A stretch of DNA of 64,000 bases, taken from positions 1 to 64,000 of the forward strand of contig NZ_JASDCS010000003.1 of NCBI RefSeq assembly GCF_030407815.1, written 5' to 3'. Below are positions 22,797 through 33,724 of the stretch, in pieces. The notes under the pieces were generated by a model that saw nothing but the letters and a program-made list of their open reading frames with translations, searched no databases and was not told the DNA's origin. Position 1 is the first letter of the stretch. Each line of letters begins with the position of its first letter. The DNA comes from Psychrobacter sp. APC 3281 (lineage in GTDB: Bacteria; Pseudomonadota; Gammaproteobacteria; Pseudomonadales; Moraxellaceae). A program made the position numbers and the translations under genes.

Positions 22797-24989
22797 ATGC
22801 AATATCGTATTGAAGGTATGGACTGTGCCAGTTGCGTCAGAAAGATTGAAACTGCATTAGAACGTATGCCTGGTGTCTCTGACATACAGCTTAATTTTGC
22901 GACTGAAAAGTTAGAGCTATCGCTTGCCCCTGATTCAGATACTCAGTGCAGCGATATTGAAAAGACCATCAAGCGTCTGGGTTTTGGCATATCTGCCACT
23001 GCTGATCAAGCAAACGCAGCAGACAGCATTAGTGATAATCAATTGAAGACGCAGCAACAGTGTTGGTGGCAAACCAGAAAAGGTAAGCAAGTCGTTAGTC
23101 TCGGTATCTTGATGAGCGTCGCCTACGCGTTGGCATTACTTTTTCCTGATTATGTCATGTGGGCATTTGCTATTGCCGTCGTTGTGGGTGTTTTCCCTTT
23201 TGCCCGAAAGTCTATAACCTTGGCAATGACAGGCACCCCGTTTTCTATTGAAATGCTGATGTCTATCGCGGCAATTGGTGCACTTATTATTGGTGAATCT
23301 GAAGAGGCGGCGGCGGTTGTCTTTTTGTTCTCTGTCGGTGAATTGTTAGAAGGTGTGGCAGCAGATCGTGCCCGTGCTGGTATCAGAGCATTGGCATCAT
23401 TGGTTCCAAAGACTGCGATTTTACTGGATGCACAAGGCGGACAACGTGACGTTCCTGCAGTCTCGTTACAGGTCGATGATCTGGTAATGGTACGTCCTGG
23501 CGATAAAGTATCCGCTGATGGTGTCATTGTTCAAGGTAGCTCTAGTCTTGATGACTCACCTGTTACTGGCGAATCAATTCCCGTTGCCAAGGCGATAGGT
23601 GATACGGTATTTGCAGGATCAATCAATATGGATGGGGCGCTGCAAATCCGTGTACAAAAGACAGCTGCTGACAACACCATTGCACGCATTATCAATTTGG
23701 TAGAGCAAGCGCAAACCTCTAAAGCCCCTACTGCCCGCTTTATTGAAAAATTCAGTCGGTATTATACCCCAGCGGTGATGGCTATCGCTGCACTGGTTAT
23801 TGTTGTGCCGCCGCTAGCGATGGGAGGAGAATGGGCGACTTGGTTATATCGTGGTTTTGCACTGTTGCTAATCGCCTGTCCTTGCGCGCTTGTACTATCT
23901 ACTCCAGCTGCCATTGCATCAGGATTGGCTGTCGGTACACGCCGCGGTTTACTTATCAAAGGGGGCAGTGCTTTAGAAATCATGGGTCGCGTAAATGTCG
24001 TGGCTTTTGATAAGACGGGCACGTTGACTGAAGGTAAGCCACAGGTGACCGATGTGATAGCCTTTACACAGAAGCGATCAGTACAAGAGCATGTAGGGCC
24101 TGAAGGTCATAATGAGATACTAGCGCTGTTTGCCAGCGTTGAATCCGCCTCTAGCCATCCACTGGCAAAAGCTATTATCGATCATGCCAAAGCTGCCCAG
24201 ATATCCATACCAGTGGCTTCCAAAGCTTATGCTACTGCGGGAAAAGCAGTACATGCAACAGTAGCCGGGCGCCCTCTAGCCATTGGATCACCAGTCTATG
24301 CAACTGAGAAAAGCTTGCTGTCAATGGACCAACAGGCACGCATTGAAGTATTGCAAAAGGAAGGCAAGACTGTCTCAGTTTTGTATGATGAGCAAAGTAG
24401 TGAAGTGCTTGGATTGATAGCATTACGAGATGAGTTGCGAGAGGATGCTCAGGCAGGAGTGGCACAGCTCAAAGCGATGGGTGTGCGTTCGGTGATGCTG
24501 ACAGGTGACAACCGTCTGACCGCTCAGGCACTTGCTAGTCATTTAGAGATAGAATGGGAAGCTGAGCTCTTACCTGAAGACAAACTACGTTTGCTCAATG
24601 AGATGAAGGATAATAGCAAGATAGCGATGATTGGTGATGGTATTAACGATGCGCCAGCATTAGCAACAGCAGACGTAGGTATTGCCATGGGTGGCGGTAC
24701 GGATGTTGCTATCGAAACGGCCGATATCGCCCTATTAAAAAGTCGCGTCACGGACGTCGCTCATCTCATTGCCCTATCACGTGCCACCATGTCCAATATT
24801 CATCAAAATGTGATTTTTGCACTTGGTCTAAAATCCATATTTCTGATCACTACTGTACTGGGTATCACTGGGCTATGGGTTGCTGTGATAGCGGACACTG
24901 GTGCAACGGTACTAGTGACTCTCAATGCTTTACGCTTGCTAAGGTTCAAAGGAGCTCAACCACTAACAACTTTGTCCAAAGCAAAGTAA
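22797..24989 (+). CDS. cadA: Cd/Zn/Pb-exporting P1B-type ATPase
   Basis: 730 aa from the ATG at 22797, which has ATGAGG nine bases upstream; another ATG at 22782 is less well placed. One N-terminal heavy-metal domain carries GMDCASC (Cys10, Cys13). Then come eight membrane segments with the CPC transport motif (LIACPCALVLSTP), the actuator TGES, the phosphorylation site DKTGTLTEG, the SSHPLAKAI His-Pro, TGDN and GDGINDAPAL. The CPC type with no His-rich stretch fits divalent Cd/Zn/Pb export from the cytoplasm. It is under the divergent CadR. Confidence 0.95.
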   Translation: MQYRIEGMDCASCVRKIETALERMPGVSDIQLNFATEKLELSLAPDSDTQCSDIEKTIKRLGFGISATADQANAADSISDNQLKTQQQCWWQTRKGKQVVSLGILMSVAYALALLFPDYVMWAFAIAVVVGVFPFARKSITLAMTGTPFSIEMLMSIAAIGALIIGESEEAAAVVFLFSVGELLEGVAADRARAGIRALASLVPKTAILLDAQGGQRDVPAVSLQVDDLVMVRPGDKVSADGVIVQGSSSLDDSPVTGESIPVAKAIGDTVFAGSINMDGALQIRVQKTAADNTIARIINLVEQAQTSKAPTARFIEKFSRYYTPAVMAIAALVIVVPPLAMGGEWATWLYRGFALLLIACPCALVLSTPAAIASGLAVGTRRGLLIKGGSALEIMGRVNVVAFDKTGTLTEGKPQVTDVIAFTQKRSVQEHVGPEGHNEILALFASVESASSHPLAKAIIDHAKAAQISIPVASKAYATAGKAVHATVAGRPLAIGSPVYATEKSLLSMDQQARIEVLQKEGKTVSVLYDEQSSEVLGLIALRDELREDAQAGVAQLKAMGVRSVMLTGDNRLTAQALASHLEIEWEAELLPEDKLRLLNEMKDNSKIAMIGDGINDAPALATADVGIAMGGGTDVAIETADIALLKSRVTDVAHLIALSRATMSNIHQNVIFALGLKSIFLITTVLGITGLWVAVIADTGATVLVTLNALRLLRFKGAQPLTTLSKAK

Positions 24990-25051
24990 GTATGAAGTTC
25001 TTGTTAAAATGGCGGTTTGATTCTCTATTCTAATGACTAAGAGTGGCATCG

Positions 25052-25480
25052 TTAAGATTTTGGTTTAAAAGGTTTTGAGAATTGTAGGATCAAAAAACCA
25101 ACTATTGATAAGATGATAGCAATCTCATAGCGACTATACGCCACCGATATCCCAATGGCGGCTGTATTCCACAATCCAGCCGCAGTAGCAGTGCCCTTTG
25201 CGCCACTTTCGTTTTTAAAGATAGCGCCACCGCCAATAAAACCCATTCCAGTGATTATGCCATACATAATTCTAGCCTCAGCATCGGCGTCTTGATAAAT
25301 GTCCATGCCCACTAGCATAAAAGCACACGAAGCAATTGTTACTAAAGGAAAAGTCCTCAAACCTGCACCATTATCTTCAAGTTCACGGTTAAGCGCGATT
25401 GGTAGTGACAATATGAAAGCAATACCTAATTGAAAGGCATGATACACCAGAACATTTAGACTAAAATCGAAGTTAAACAT
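25052..25480 (-). CDS. MgtC/SapB-family membrane protein (short form)
   Basis: 142 aa with four to five membrane segments. The family signature is present: SLPIALNREL, GAGLRTFPLVTIASCAFMLVG, GIITGMGFIGGGAIFK and GTATAAGLWNTAAIGISVA. Only the membrane domain is present; the soluble C-terminal ACT-like domain of longer MgtC proteins is absent. MgtC proteins help growth in low magnesium and inhibit or tune ATP synthase in some pathogens. The gene converges with cadA with a 62-bp gap. The role here cannot be narrowed. Confidence 0.9.
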   Translation of the reverse strand: MFNFDFSLNVLVYHAFQLGIAFILSLPIALNRELEDNGAGLRTFPLVTIASCAFMLVGMDIYQDADAEARIMYGIITGMGFIGGGAIFKNESGAKGTATAAGLWNTAAIGISVAYSRYEIAIILSIVGFLILQFSKPFKPKS

Positions 25481-25886
25481 AGTAATAACTCAGAATATAT
25501 TTATGGCATGGCTTACTTTAAAAAATATAAGTATAAATAAAGAATAACAGAAATTAGCAAGTCGCAGTGTCTAAGATCTAATTGATAAAATTTGTGAGGC
25601 ACTAGATCTTAGGGCAGGGGATATTTTTGAATATATAAAAGAGGATAAAGAGAAAAATACTCAGAAATAAGTTTTAGTTTACAGTTTAAAGTAGAGGTCA
25701 AAAAGAGGGTTTTAATTTTAATGGTTTTTAAGGGATGGTCACGTTTTGGTCACCGTCACTTTTTTAAATGATTTAAATCTGCTTGTATAATCATGACTAT
25801 GAGTCGATGTAGACAAGTATTTTTCGCTACAGCCCATATTTCACGGAAAAAAAAGCCCCAATCTTAAGATTGGGGCTTTTCGAATC
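25481..25886. other. Intergenic, includes 10-bp inverted repeat and tRNA terminator
   Basis: CTAAGATCTA (25571-25580) and its exact complement (25603-25612) flank 22 bases. The tRNA-Val terminator is at 25847-25880. No gene seen; the remainder is AT-rich. Confidence 0.5.
25847..25880 (-). terminator. Terminator of tRNA-Val
   Basis: AAAAGCCCCAATCTT and its exact complement meet at 25865/25866, and the minus strand runs into eight T's. It lies directly 3' of the tRNA, six bases past the CCA. Copies of this stem recur at 2386 and 11946. Confidence 0.92.
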
Positions 25887-25963
<77 letters not shown>

Positions 25964-26274
25964 ATTTAGGTTGAGCATTTTAGCAAGTTTCCCAGACTTT
26001 GCAAGTCTTTTTTAGCTTAAACTTCTTTTATTATCATAATATCTGCTATTCAGGCTTATATTAGATATTTAGATATACTTTTGTGTATATTCACTAAATA
26101 TTAAATTTAATAGGTTTAGTTTTTATTGTTAATAAACGAGATGACGCTAATGATTAAACCCTTATAACTGATATGATATCTCTCTAAACAACGTAATGGT
26201 CATGATAATAATGACTTCAAGTCAGTCATGCTGAGCAAGTGTTAAACAAATATTAAAAACAGTTGGAGAATAAC
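25964..26274. other. Intergenic upstream of glutathionyl-hydroquinone reductase
   Basis: AT-rich spacer carrying the promoter regions for the tRNA (minus) and the next gene (plus). No further gene or clear dyad is seen. Confidence 0.4.
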
Positions 26275-27252
26275 ATGGGTCTTTTGGTAGAAGGGCAGTG
26301 GCAAGACAAGTGGTATGAGACAAAAGAGAGTGGCGGCCGCTTTCAGCGTGAAGATGCTGGTTTTAGAAACTGGGTAACGGTAGATGGTAGCGCAGGGCCT
26401 ACAGGTATTGAGGGCTTTAAAGCCGAACCTGACCGCTATCATCTATACGTGTCGCTAGCCTGTCCTTGGGCACACCGTACCCTTATCTACCGCAAGCTTA
26501 AAGGCTTAGAAGACATCATTCCGTTGTCTGTAGTACATCCATATATGGGTGAGTATGGTTGGACGTTTGCAGAAGGTGCAGGCGTCGTTGCTGATCCAGT
26601 TATCAATGCAGACTATGCCTATGAGCTGTATACCAAGGCCAAGCCAGACTATACAGGCCGTGTCACCGTACCTATCTTGTGGGATAAAAAAACAAACACA
26701 ATCGTGAGTAATGAATCATCTGAAATTATTCGTATGTTTAACTCTGCCTTTGATGAGGTTGGGGCACTAGCAGGTAATTTTGTGCCAGCAGAGTTATTAC
26801 AAGAAATTGATGATATCAATACCTTTGTCTATTCAACTATCAACAATGGCGTGTATAAGACAGGATTCTCTACCACACAAGAGGCTTACGAAGAGGCTGT
26901 GATTGAGCTATTTGCGGCATTAGATACACTTGAGACGCGCTTAGCACATCAGCGTTATCTAACAGGTAGCACCATAACTGAAGCAGATTGGCGACTATTT
27001 ACGACGTTGGTTCGTTTTGATGCTGTTTATGTTGGGCACTTTAAATGCAATCTGCGTCGTATCGTTGACTATCCAAATCTTTGGGGCTATCTGCGTGATT
27101 TATATCAGGTACCTGGTATCGCAGAGACAGTAAATATGGATCATATCAAGCAGCATTATTACACCAGTCATGCCAATATTAATCCCACATGTATTGTCCC
27201 TGCTGGCCCAGTGATTGATTTTAATGAGCCACATGATCGTGCACGTCTATAG
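26275..27252 (+). CDS. yqjG: Glutathionyl-hydroquinone reductase (YqjG/PcpF-type GST)
   Basis: 325 aa from the ATG at 26275 (GGAG upstream; an in-frame ATG at 26263 overlaps that site). Xi-class glutathione transferases reduce glutathionyl-hydroquinones. The catalytic Cys is in SLACPWAHRTLIYRKLKGLEDIIPLSVVHP. Other family blocks are GRVTVPILWDKKTNTIVSNESSEIIRMFNSAFD, YLTGSTITEADWRLFTTLVRFDAVYVGHFKCN and DHIKQHYYTSHANINP. The length and these blocks match E. coli YqjG. It is a single gene, convergent with hemB. Confidence 0.93.
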   Translation: MGLLVEGQWQDKWYETKESGGRFQREDAGFRNWVTVDGSAGPTGIEGFKAEPDRYHLYVSLACPWAHRTLIYRKLKGLEDIIPLSVVHPYMGEYGWTFAEGAGVVADPVINADYAYELYTKAKPDYTGRVTVPILWDKKTNTIVSNESSEIIRMFNSAFDEVGALAGNFVPAELLQEIDDINTFVYSTINNGVYKTGFSTTQEAYEEAVIELFAALDTLETRLAHQRYLTGSTITEADWRLFTTLVRFDAVYVGHFKCNLRRIVDYPNLWGYLRDLYQVPGIAETVNMDHIKQHYYTSHANINPTCIVPAGPVIDFNEPHDRARL

Positions 27253-27279
27253 TTTTATTTTAATAGAGTAACCGCATAA

Positions 27280-27315
27280 AAAAGCCCCAGCTACTAATAG
27301 GTAGCTGGGGCTTTT
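27280..27315. terminator. Bidirectional terminator between yqjG-type gene and hemB
   Basis: AAAAGCCCCAGCTAC pairs perfectly with GTAGCTGGGGCTTTT over a 6-base loop, with A/T tracts on both sides, between convergent genes. Confidence 0.93.
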
Positions 27316-27342
27316 ACATTATAAAAGGTAGTTTAACTACTA

Positions 27343-28359
<1,017 letters not shown>

Positions 28360-28459
28360 TTATGATTGTTTTAATAGTTATCATGTTACATGGTTAAAAT
28401 AATATCGCTATAAGCGGTATTTTATAGAATTAGCTTATCAAAATCTGTGCTTTATAAGT

Positions 28460-28526
28460 GGCTTTATACAAAGAAAGCTTATATAAAGAGAGCCTGCATA
28501 AAGTGAGCCTGCATAAAGTGAGCCTA
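28460..28526. repeat. Short tandem repeat, 15-bp unit
   Basis: AGCCTGCATAAAGTG occurs twice in tandem (28491-28520) with a partial third copy, and degenerate copies (AAGCTTATATAAAGAG, GGCTTTATACAAAG) lie just before. It is located between hemB and the pump operon terminator; no function is evident. Confidence 0.6.
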
Positions 28527-28553
28527 CTATAACCAAAAGACGTCAATAAAAGC

Positions 28554-28585
28554 AAAAAGCCCCACCACGTTAAGTCGGTAGGGCT
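28554..28585 (-). terminator. Terminator of the RND pump operon
   Basis: AGCCCCACC pairs with GGTAGGGCT (one mismatch) over a 10-base loop, followed on the minus strand by TTTTTGCTTTT. It lies 64 bases past the outer-membrane factor stop. Confidence 0.75.
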
Positions 28586-28648
28586 GATAGTACGTATCGA
28601 CTGTCAATGTGATGATAGAGCTGCGTCATCAAATTAAGGCTGGGTCAT

Positions 28649-30463
28649 TTAAGGCTCAACAATCTGGGTCACAGGAACTTGCTCAACACTATTGTTATTG
28701 AAGCGAGTCTCTTCAGTGACCACGCCGACAGCGGCATCCTTTTTACCATCATCATTCACATCGACGATAGCAGTCGGTTTGAAAGTAGTCGTTTCTACCG
28801 CTTGCGACTGTTTAATGGCGACCGCTTCTTGCGGCGTAGTCACACGCGCTGAACCAGCTGCTTTGATGGCATTTGTCGCTTTGGTTTTTGCACTAGTAGC
28901 AGTTCCAGTGACAATCTGTGCCAAGTTGGTGTGCTGCGGTACAGGAATGACAGACGGTACATCAAGGTTCGCACCGCCACCAAGCGCTTGGTACAACTCA
29001 ATCTGGCTAACGATTTTCTGTAGCTCTAAATCTAGGATACCTTGCTGAGTAGAGAATAGTGAACGTTGCGCATCAAGTACGTCTAAGTAATTGTCCAGAC
29101 CTGCTTTAAAGCGCGCATCTGCTATCTGATATGTCTGTTCAAAATTATCTTGCAGACGATACTGCGCCTCTAACTGCTCACCGAGCGTTGCACGCGTGGC
29201 AAGTACATCTGACACTTCGCGGAATGCCGTTTGAATAGAGCTCTCATAACTAGCAAGCGTTTGCTCACGTTCGATTTGAGCCACATCGTAATTGGCGTCT
29301 AAACGACCTGCGTCAAAGATAGGGACGCTAATGCTAGGTCCAAACGACCAGCCAACGGCACCATTTTTAAACAAGTCATTCAAGCTGCCGCTACTGACGC
29401 CCACACTACTGGTTAAGCTAATAGATGGGAAGTAAGAGGCACGGGCCACTTCGATATTCGCACCAGCCGCTTTTAGATTGTATTCCGCTTGTAGTACGTC
29501 AGGACGATAACGTAGTAATTCACTTGGTAGACCGGCATTGAATATCTGCTGGCTGGTGATATTGCTGACAGCAGGTGTTGGGATAAGCTCGTTTGGAATA
29601 GCGCCACCAACTAAATACTGCAATGCATTGCGTGATTGAAGAACGCTAGTCTGTGCACGTAATACGGCAAGCTTAGCACTTTCAAGAGAGGCAGCAGCCT
29701 GCAATGAAGGCAGTTTTGCATCAATACCTGCTTCAAAACGTTTATCCGCGATAAATAGCGAACGCTCACGGCTTTCAACTGTAGCTTCAGCCAGTTTTAA
29801 TTGCGCTAAGCTATAGCTTAGATTGGCGTAGCTTTGGGCAATATTACTAATCAAGCTGATTTGGGTCGCATCTTTGGCTGCTGTAGTCGCCAAGAAATTC
29901 TGCAATGCTTGATCTTTTAAGCTTGAGATTTTACCCCAAAAGTCTAGCTCGTAATTGGCAAGGCCTAAGTTGACACTGTAGCTACTACTAGCGTTTCGAT
30001 CAGTACGATTCTGTGCTGAGCGAGTATAACCCGCACTGCCATTGATAGCGGGCAAGTCATTAATATCGGTAATCTGATACTGTGCACGTGCTTTTTCAAT
30101 CGCTAGGCGCGCACTCTCAAAGTCTTTGTTTTTTTCAAGACCGAGAGCAATCAAACCTTTTAGCCGCTCATCGCTATAAAAATTCTGCCAGCGTTGACTG
30201 GCAATGCTTGCTTGGTCAGCACTACTGACAGTCTCTTTATCAAATGCACCGTAAGATTGCTGCATAGGAATATTTGGCTCTGCTAGCACAGGACGCATAT
30301 CCGCTTTTGGAATGGTGTTACAAGCGGCCATGCTGATTGCCAATGCAGTCAGCCCTAACAGGCGGCCACTGTTTTTGCGCAAACGAGATAGTGCTGGCTG
30401 CGCATCGATAGCTGTAATAGCTACCGATGATGAGTTGATGATAGATGTTTTTTGAGCACTCAT
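28649..30463 (-). CDS. Outer-membrane efflux factor (NodT/OprM family) with C-terminal extension
   Basis: 604 aa, about 100 longer than usual. A long N-terminus leads to a lipoprotein signal (GRLLGLTALAISMAAC), so it is lipid-anchored like OprM. Two TolC-type repeats follow, with motifs such as YELDFWGKISSLKDQALQNFLAT, PSELLRYRPDVLQAEYNLKAAGANIEVARASYFPSISLTSSVG and FKAGLDNYLDVLDAQRSLF. After the usual end, an Ala/Thr/Lys-rich tail carries DVNDDGKKD at residues 568-576, a DxNxDGxxD calcium-loop pattern unusual for this family. It is last in the pump operon; its ATG overlaps the transporter stop by 4 bases. Confidence 0.93.
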   Translation of the reverse strand: MSAQKTSIINSSSVAITAIDAQPALSRLRKNSGRLLGLTALAISMAACNTIPKADMRPVLAEPNIPMQQSYGAFDKETVSSADQASIASQRWQNFYSDERLKGLIALGLEKNKDFESARLAIEKARAQYQITDINDLPAINGSAGYTRSAQNRTDRNASSSYSVNLGLANYELDFWGKISSLKDQALQNFLATTAAKDATQISLISNIAQSYANLSYSLAQLKLAEATVESRERSLFIADKRFEAGIDAKLPSLQAAASLESAKLAVLRAQTSVLQSRNALQYLVGGAIPNELIPTPAVSNITSQQIFNAGLPSELLRYRPDVLQAEYNLKAAGANIEVARASYFPSISLTSSVGVSSGSLNDLFKNGAVGWSFGPSISVPIFDAGRLDANYDVAQIEREQTLASYESSIQTAFREVSDVLATRATLGEQLEAQYRLQDNFEQTYQIADARFKAGLDNYLDVLDAQRSLFSTQQGILDLELQKIVSQIELYQALGGGANLDVPSVIPVPQHTNLAQIVTGTATSAKTKATNAIKAAGSARVTTPQEAVAIKQSQAVETTTFKPTAIVDVNDDGKKDAAVGVVTEETRFNNNSVEQVPVTQIVEP

Positions 30464-33400
30464 TGTGTATTGTCTCCAAGACTTGCAGGCTGATAACTCT
30501 CAGAAGGTGTTGGGTTATGCGAGTTAGGCGTACCATTGCCACCATCTTTATCATTGGGTGTGTTGTTCTCATATTTATGCGGGAACGCGCTACGCACCCA
30601 GATATAGAACATTGGGATAAAGAAGATACCTAAGAGGGTTGCTGTGACTACCCCACCAACAACACTAGTACCAATAGCGTTTTGACTGCCTGAACCTGGC
30701 CCATTCGCCAAGAATAATGGCACAACACCCAAACCAAAGGCAAGTGAGGTCATGATAATCGGACGCAAACGTTGGCGTGCTGCGGTCATGACGGCTTCTC
30801 TGAGACTGTAACCTTCCTCTTGGTGTTCTTTTGCAAACTCGATAATCAAAATGGCGTTTTTGGCGGATAGACCAACGACAGTCAGTAGACCAACTTGCAA
30901 GTAGATATCATTGGCAAAACCACGTAGCCAGGTAAATATCACTGCACCCAATACCCCAAGTGGAATCACTAGTAGCACAGAGAAAGGAATCGACCAGCTT
31001 TCGTACAAAGCTGCCAAACATAAGAAGACAACTAGAATTGAAAGCGCATAAAGCATCGGCGCTTGGGCACCTGACTTCTGTTCTTCCAATGACATGCCTG
31101 TCCACTCGTAACTGATACCCTCAGGTAGCTTGTCTATCATCGCTTCCATTGAGCTCATTGCTTCACCAGTACTTAGTCCTGGTGCGGCGCTACCTTGGAT
31201 GTTCATTGACGGTAGGCTGTTGTAACGAGTAAGACGCGGTGAGCCTGACTGCCACTCACTACTAGAGAATGCATCGAACGAAATCATATCGTTCATGTCA
31301 TTTCTTACATACCATTTGCCAATATCATCAGGGTTGGTACGGCTGCTGGCTTCACCTTGTACATAGACACGTTTGATACGGCCACGATCGATGAAGTCGT
31401 TAACGTAGCTTGAGCCCCACGCAGTAGAGATAACGCTATTGATATTGCTTAGTGACAGGCCATAAGCCGCCGCTTGTTCTTGATTGATATTTACTTTAAG
31501 TTGTGGCGAGTCTTCTTGCCCATTAGGACGTACGCCAGCTACTTGATCGTTTTGTGCAGCCATACCTAAGAGCATATTTCGAGCTTCAAGTAGCCCATCA
31601 TGTCCGAGGTTGCCACTGTCCTGAATCATTAAGTCAAAACCACTAGCATTACCAAGCTCGGTAATCGCTGGCGGTACGATCGCAAATACTTGTGCTTCGT
31701 TTAGCTGAGTAAGGAAATACCCCATTGCTCGACCAGCGACAGCTTGAGCGGTGTTTTCATCGCCCGAGCGTTCCTCCCAGTCTGATAAGCGCACAAACGC
31801 CAGACCCATATTCTGACCTTGACCTGCAAAACTAAAGCCTGCAATGGTAAAGACCGAAGCGATATTATCGGTTTCTTGAGTATCGTAATAGTTTCTAACT
31901 TTATCCAATACGTCTTGCGTCTCATCTAACGTAGAGCCAGCCGGAAGCTGTACCAAGGTAAACATAATGCCTTGATCTTCTTCTGGTAAAAATGAGCCTG
32001 GAATACGTAAGAAGACAACGGCCATGATACCGATGATGGCTGCATAGCCAATCATGTATAGCCATTTAAAACGAATACTTTTGCCTACAAAGTTTTCGTA
32101 CGAACGGCTAAGTTTAAAGAAGCCGCGGTTGAACCAACCAAAGAAGCCTTTTTGCTTTTCGGTACTGCCTTTTTCATGACTTTTGCCACGTTTTAGCAAG
32201 GTCACACATAGGGCAGGGGTGAAGACAAGCGCGACCATGGCAGAGAGCACCATGCTGGTAATCAGCGTGATAGAGAACTGACGATAAATCACACCTGTTG
32301 AGCCACCAAAGAAGGCCATTGGTACGAATACGGCGGACAAGATAAGCGCAATACCAATAACGATTTTACTGATTTCACCCATCGACTGGATAGTTGCATC
32401 TTTGATAGAGATGTGAGGATCTTCTTCTAGTATTCGCTCGACGTTCTCTACAACGACGATCGCATCATCGACCAGTAGACCGATAGACAATACCATGGCA
32501 AACATGGTCAATACGTTGATACTAAAGCCAGCAACGTATAGTACTGCAAAGGTACCTAATAGAACGACAGGTACTGCAAGCGTTGGAATAATGGTTGCGC
32601 GCCAGTTCTGCAAGAAAATGAACATAACGATAAATACCAACACAATCGCTTCAATGAGGGTCATAACGACTTGTTCAATAGACAAGCGTACAAATGGTGT
32701 GGTGTCATACGGAACGACTGAGGCTAGACCAATTGGGAAGTTTTTTTCCAGCTCAGCCATACGTGCGCCGACGGCTTCACGAGTCTCAAGGGCGTTTGCG
32801 CCACCAGCGAGTGAAATACCTAAACCGGCTGCTTCTTTACCATTGTATAAAGACACAACGCTATAGTTCTCACTGCCGATTTCGACATCTGCTACATCGC
32901 CTAAGCGTACTTGTGCGCCTGAGGTATCTGTTTTTAGTAGAATGTTTCGGAATTCTTCAGGCGTTTGAAGATAGCTTTGCACCGTGACCGTGGCATTGAT
33001 AACCTGTTGGTCGGTATCAGCAGGTGCTTGACCTAACTGACCGGCAGATACTTGCGCGTTCTGCGCTCGTATCGCATTGACCACATCTGAAGGTATCATG
33101 TTATAGCTACGTAGGCGTGAAGGGTCAAGCCATACACGCATCGCATAAGTAGAGCCAAAGACTTGAACTTCACCCACACCCTCTACACGACTGATCGAAT
33201 CGACGACATTAGAGTTAATATAATCGGCAATATCTGCCCGATCCATGGTGCCATCTTCAGAAATAAATGCTTGCACCATCAAAAAGCTGCTAGACGATTT
33301 ATTGACGTTGACACCTTGACGCTGAACAGACTCAGGCAAGGAGCTCATCGCTGCTTGCAGTTTGTTCTGTACTTGTACTTGAGCTGTGTCAGAGTCGGTA

Positions 33401-33690
33401 CCGTTTTCAAAGGTTAGCGTCACAGACGCACTACCATTTGACGAGCTCGACGATGACATATACATCAGACCATCTAGGCCTTTCATACGCTGCTCAATGA
33501 TCTGTACCACTGAGTTTTCTACGGTTTGCGCATTGGCACCAGGATAGCTTGCACTGACTGAAATCGTTGGTGGTGCGATACGTGGATATTGTTCAATCGG
33601 TAGATTAAGAACGGATATCACCCCGATGAGCATGACCAAAACAGCCAGCACCCATGCAAAAATAGGGCGATTAATAAAAAAACGTGACAT
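30460..33690 (-). CDS. RND multidrug efflux transporter, AcrB/AdeB/MexB family
   Basis: 1076 aa inner-membrane proton antiporter of the HAE1 group. The start MSRFFINRPIFAWVLAVLVMLIGVISVLNLPIEQYPRIAPP is typical. The proton-relay acids are in LSIGLLVDDAIVVVENVERI (TM4), and the second half carries VGLSAKNAILIIEFAKE (TM10 Lys). The periplasmic docking and porter domains lie between. The C-terminal tail of about 40 residues is polar and Asn/Pro-rich. It exports drugs or other amphiphiles in a tripartite complex with the adaptor (upstream, 34-bp gap) and outer-membrane factor (4-base overlap). No regulator gene adjoins. Confidence 0.96.
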   Translation of the reverse strand: MSRFFINRPIFAWVLAVLVMLIGVISVLNLPIEQYPRIAPPTISVSASYPGANAQTVENSVVQIIEQRMKGLDGLMYMSSSSSSNGSASVTLTFENGTDSDTAQVQVQNKLQAAMSSLPESVQRQGVNVNKSSSSFLMVQAFISEDGTMDRADIADYINSNVVDSISRVEGVGEVQVFGSTYAMRVWLDPSRLRSYNMIPSDVVNAIRAQNAQVSAGQLGQAPADTDQQVINATVTVQSYLQTPEEFRNILLKTDTSGAQVRLGDVADVEIGSENYSVVSLYNGKEAAGLGISLAGGANALETREAVGARMAELEKNFPIGLASVVPYDTTPFVRLSIEQVVMTLIEAIVLVFIVMFIFLQNWRATIIPTLAVPVVLLGTFAVLYVAGFSINVLTMFAMVLSIGLLVDDAIVVVENVERILEEDPHISIKDATIQSMGEISKIVIGIALILSAVFVPMAFFGGSTGVIYRQFSITLITSMVLSAMVALVFTPALCVTLLKRGKSHEKGSTEKQKGFFGWFNRGFFKLSRSYENFVGKSIRFKWLYMIGYAAIIGIMAVVFLRIPGSFLPEEDQGIMFTLVQLPAGSTLDETQDVLDKVRNYYDTQETDNIASVFTIAGFSFAGQGQNMGLAFVRLSDWEERSGDENTAQAVAGRAMGYFLTQLNEAQVFAIVPPAITELGNASGFDLMIQDSGNLGHDGLLEARNMLLGMAAQNDQVAGVRPNGQEDSPQLKVNINQEQAAAYGLSLSNINSVISTAWGSSYVNDFIDRGRIKRVYVQGEASSRTNPDDIGKWYVRNDMNDMISFDAFSSSEWQSGSPRLTRYNSLPSMNIQGSAAPGLSTGEAMSSMEAMIDKLPEGISYEWTGMSLEEQKSGAQAPMLYALSILVVFLCLAALYESWSIPFSVLLVIPLGVLGAVIFTWLRGFANDIYLQVGLLTVVGLSAKNAILIIEFAKEHQEEGYSLREAVMTAARQRLRPIIMTSLAFGLGVVPLFLANGPGSGSQNAIGTSVVGGVVTATLLGIFFIPMFYIWVRSAFPHKYENNTPNDKDGGNGTPNSHNPTPSESYQPASLGDNTQ

Positions 33691-33724
33691 AGTATATCCC
33701 TAAGTCTTCCTGTCTTGAATGGAA

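Noticed and set aside
25735-25770. Repeated GGTCAC motifs as an operator
   Set aside because: The copies are irregularly spaced and oriented and no nearby gene start would use them.
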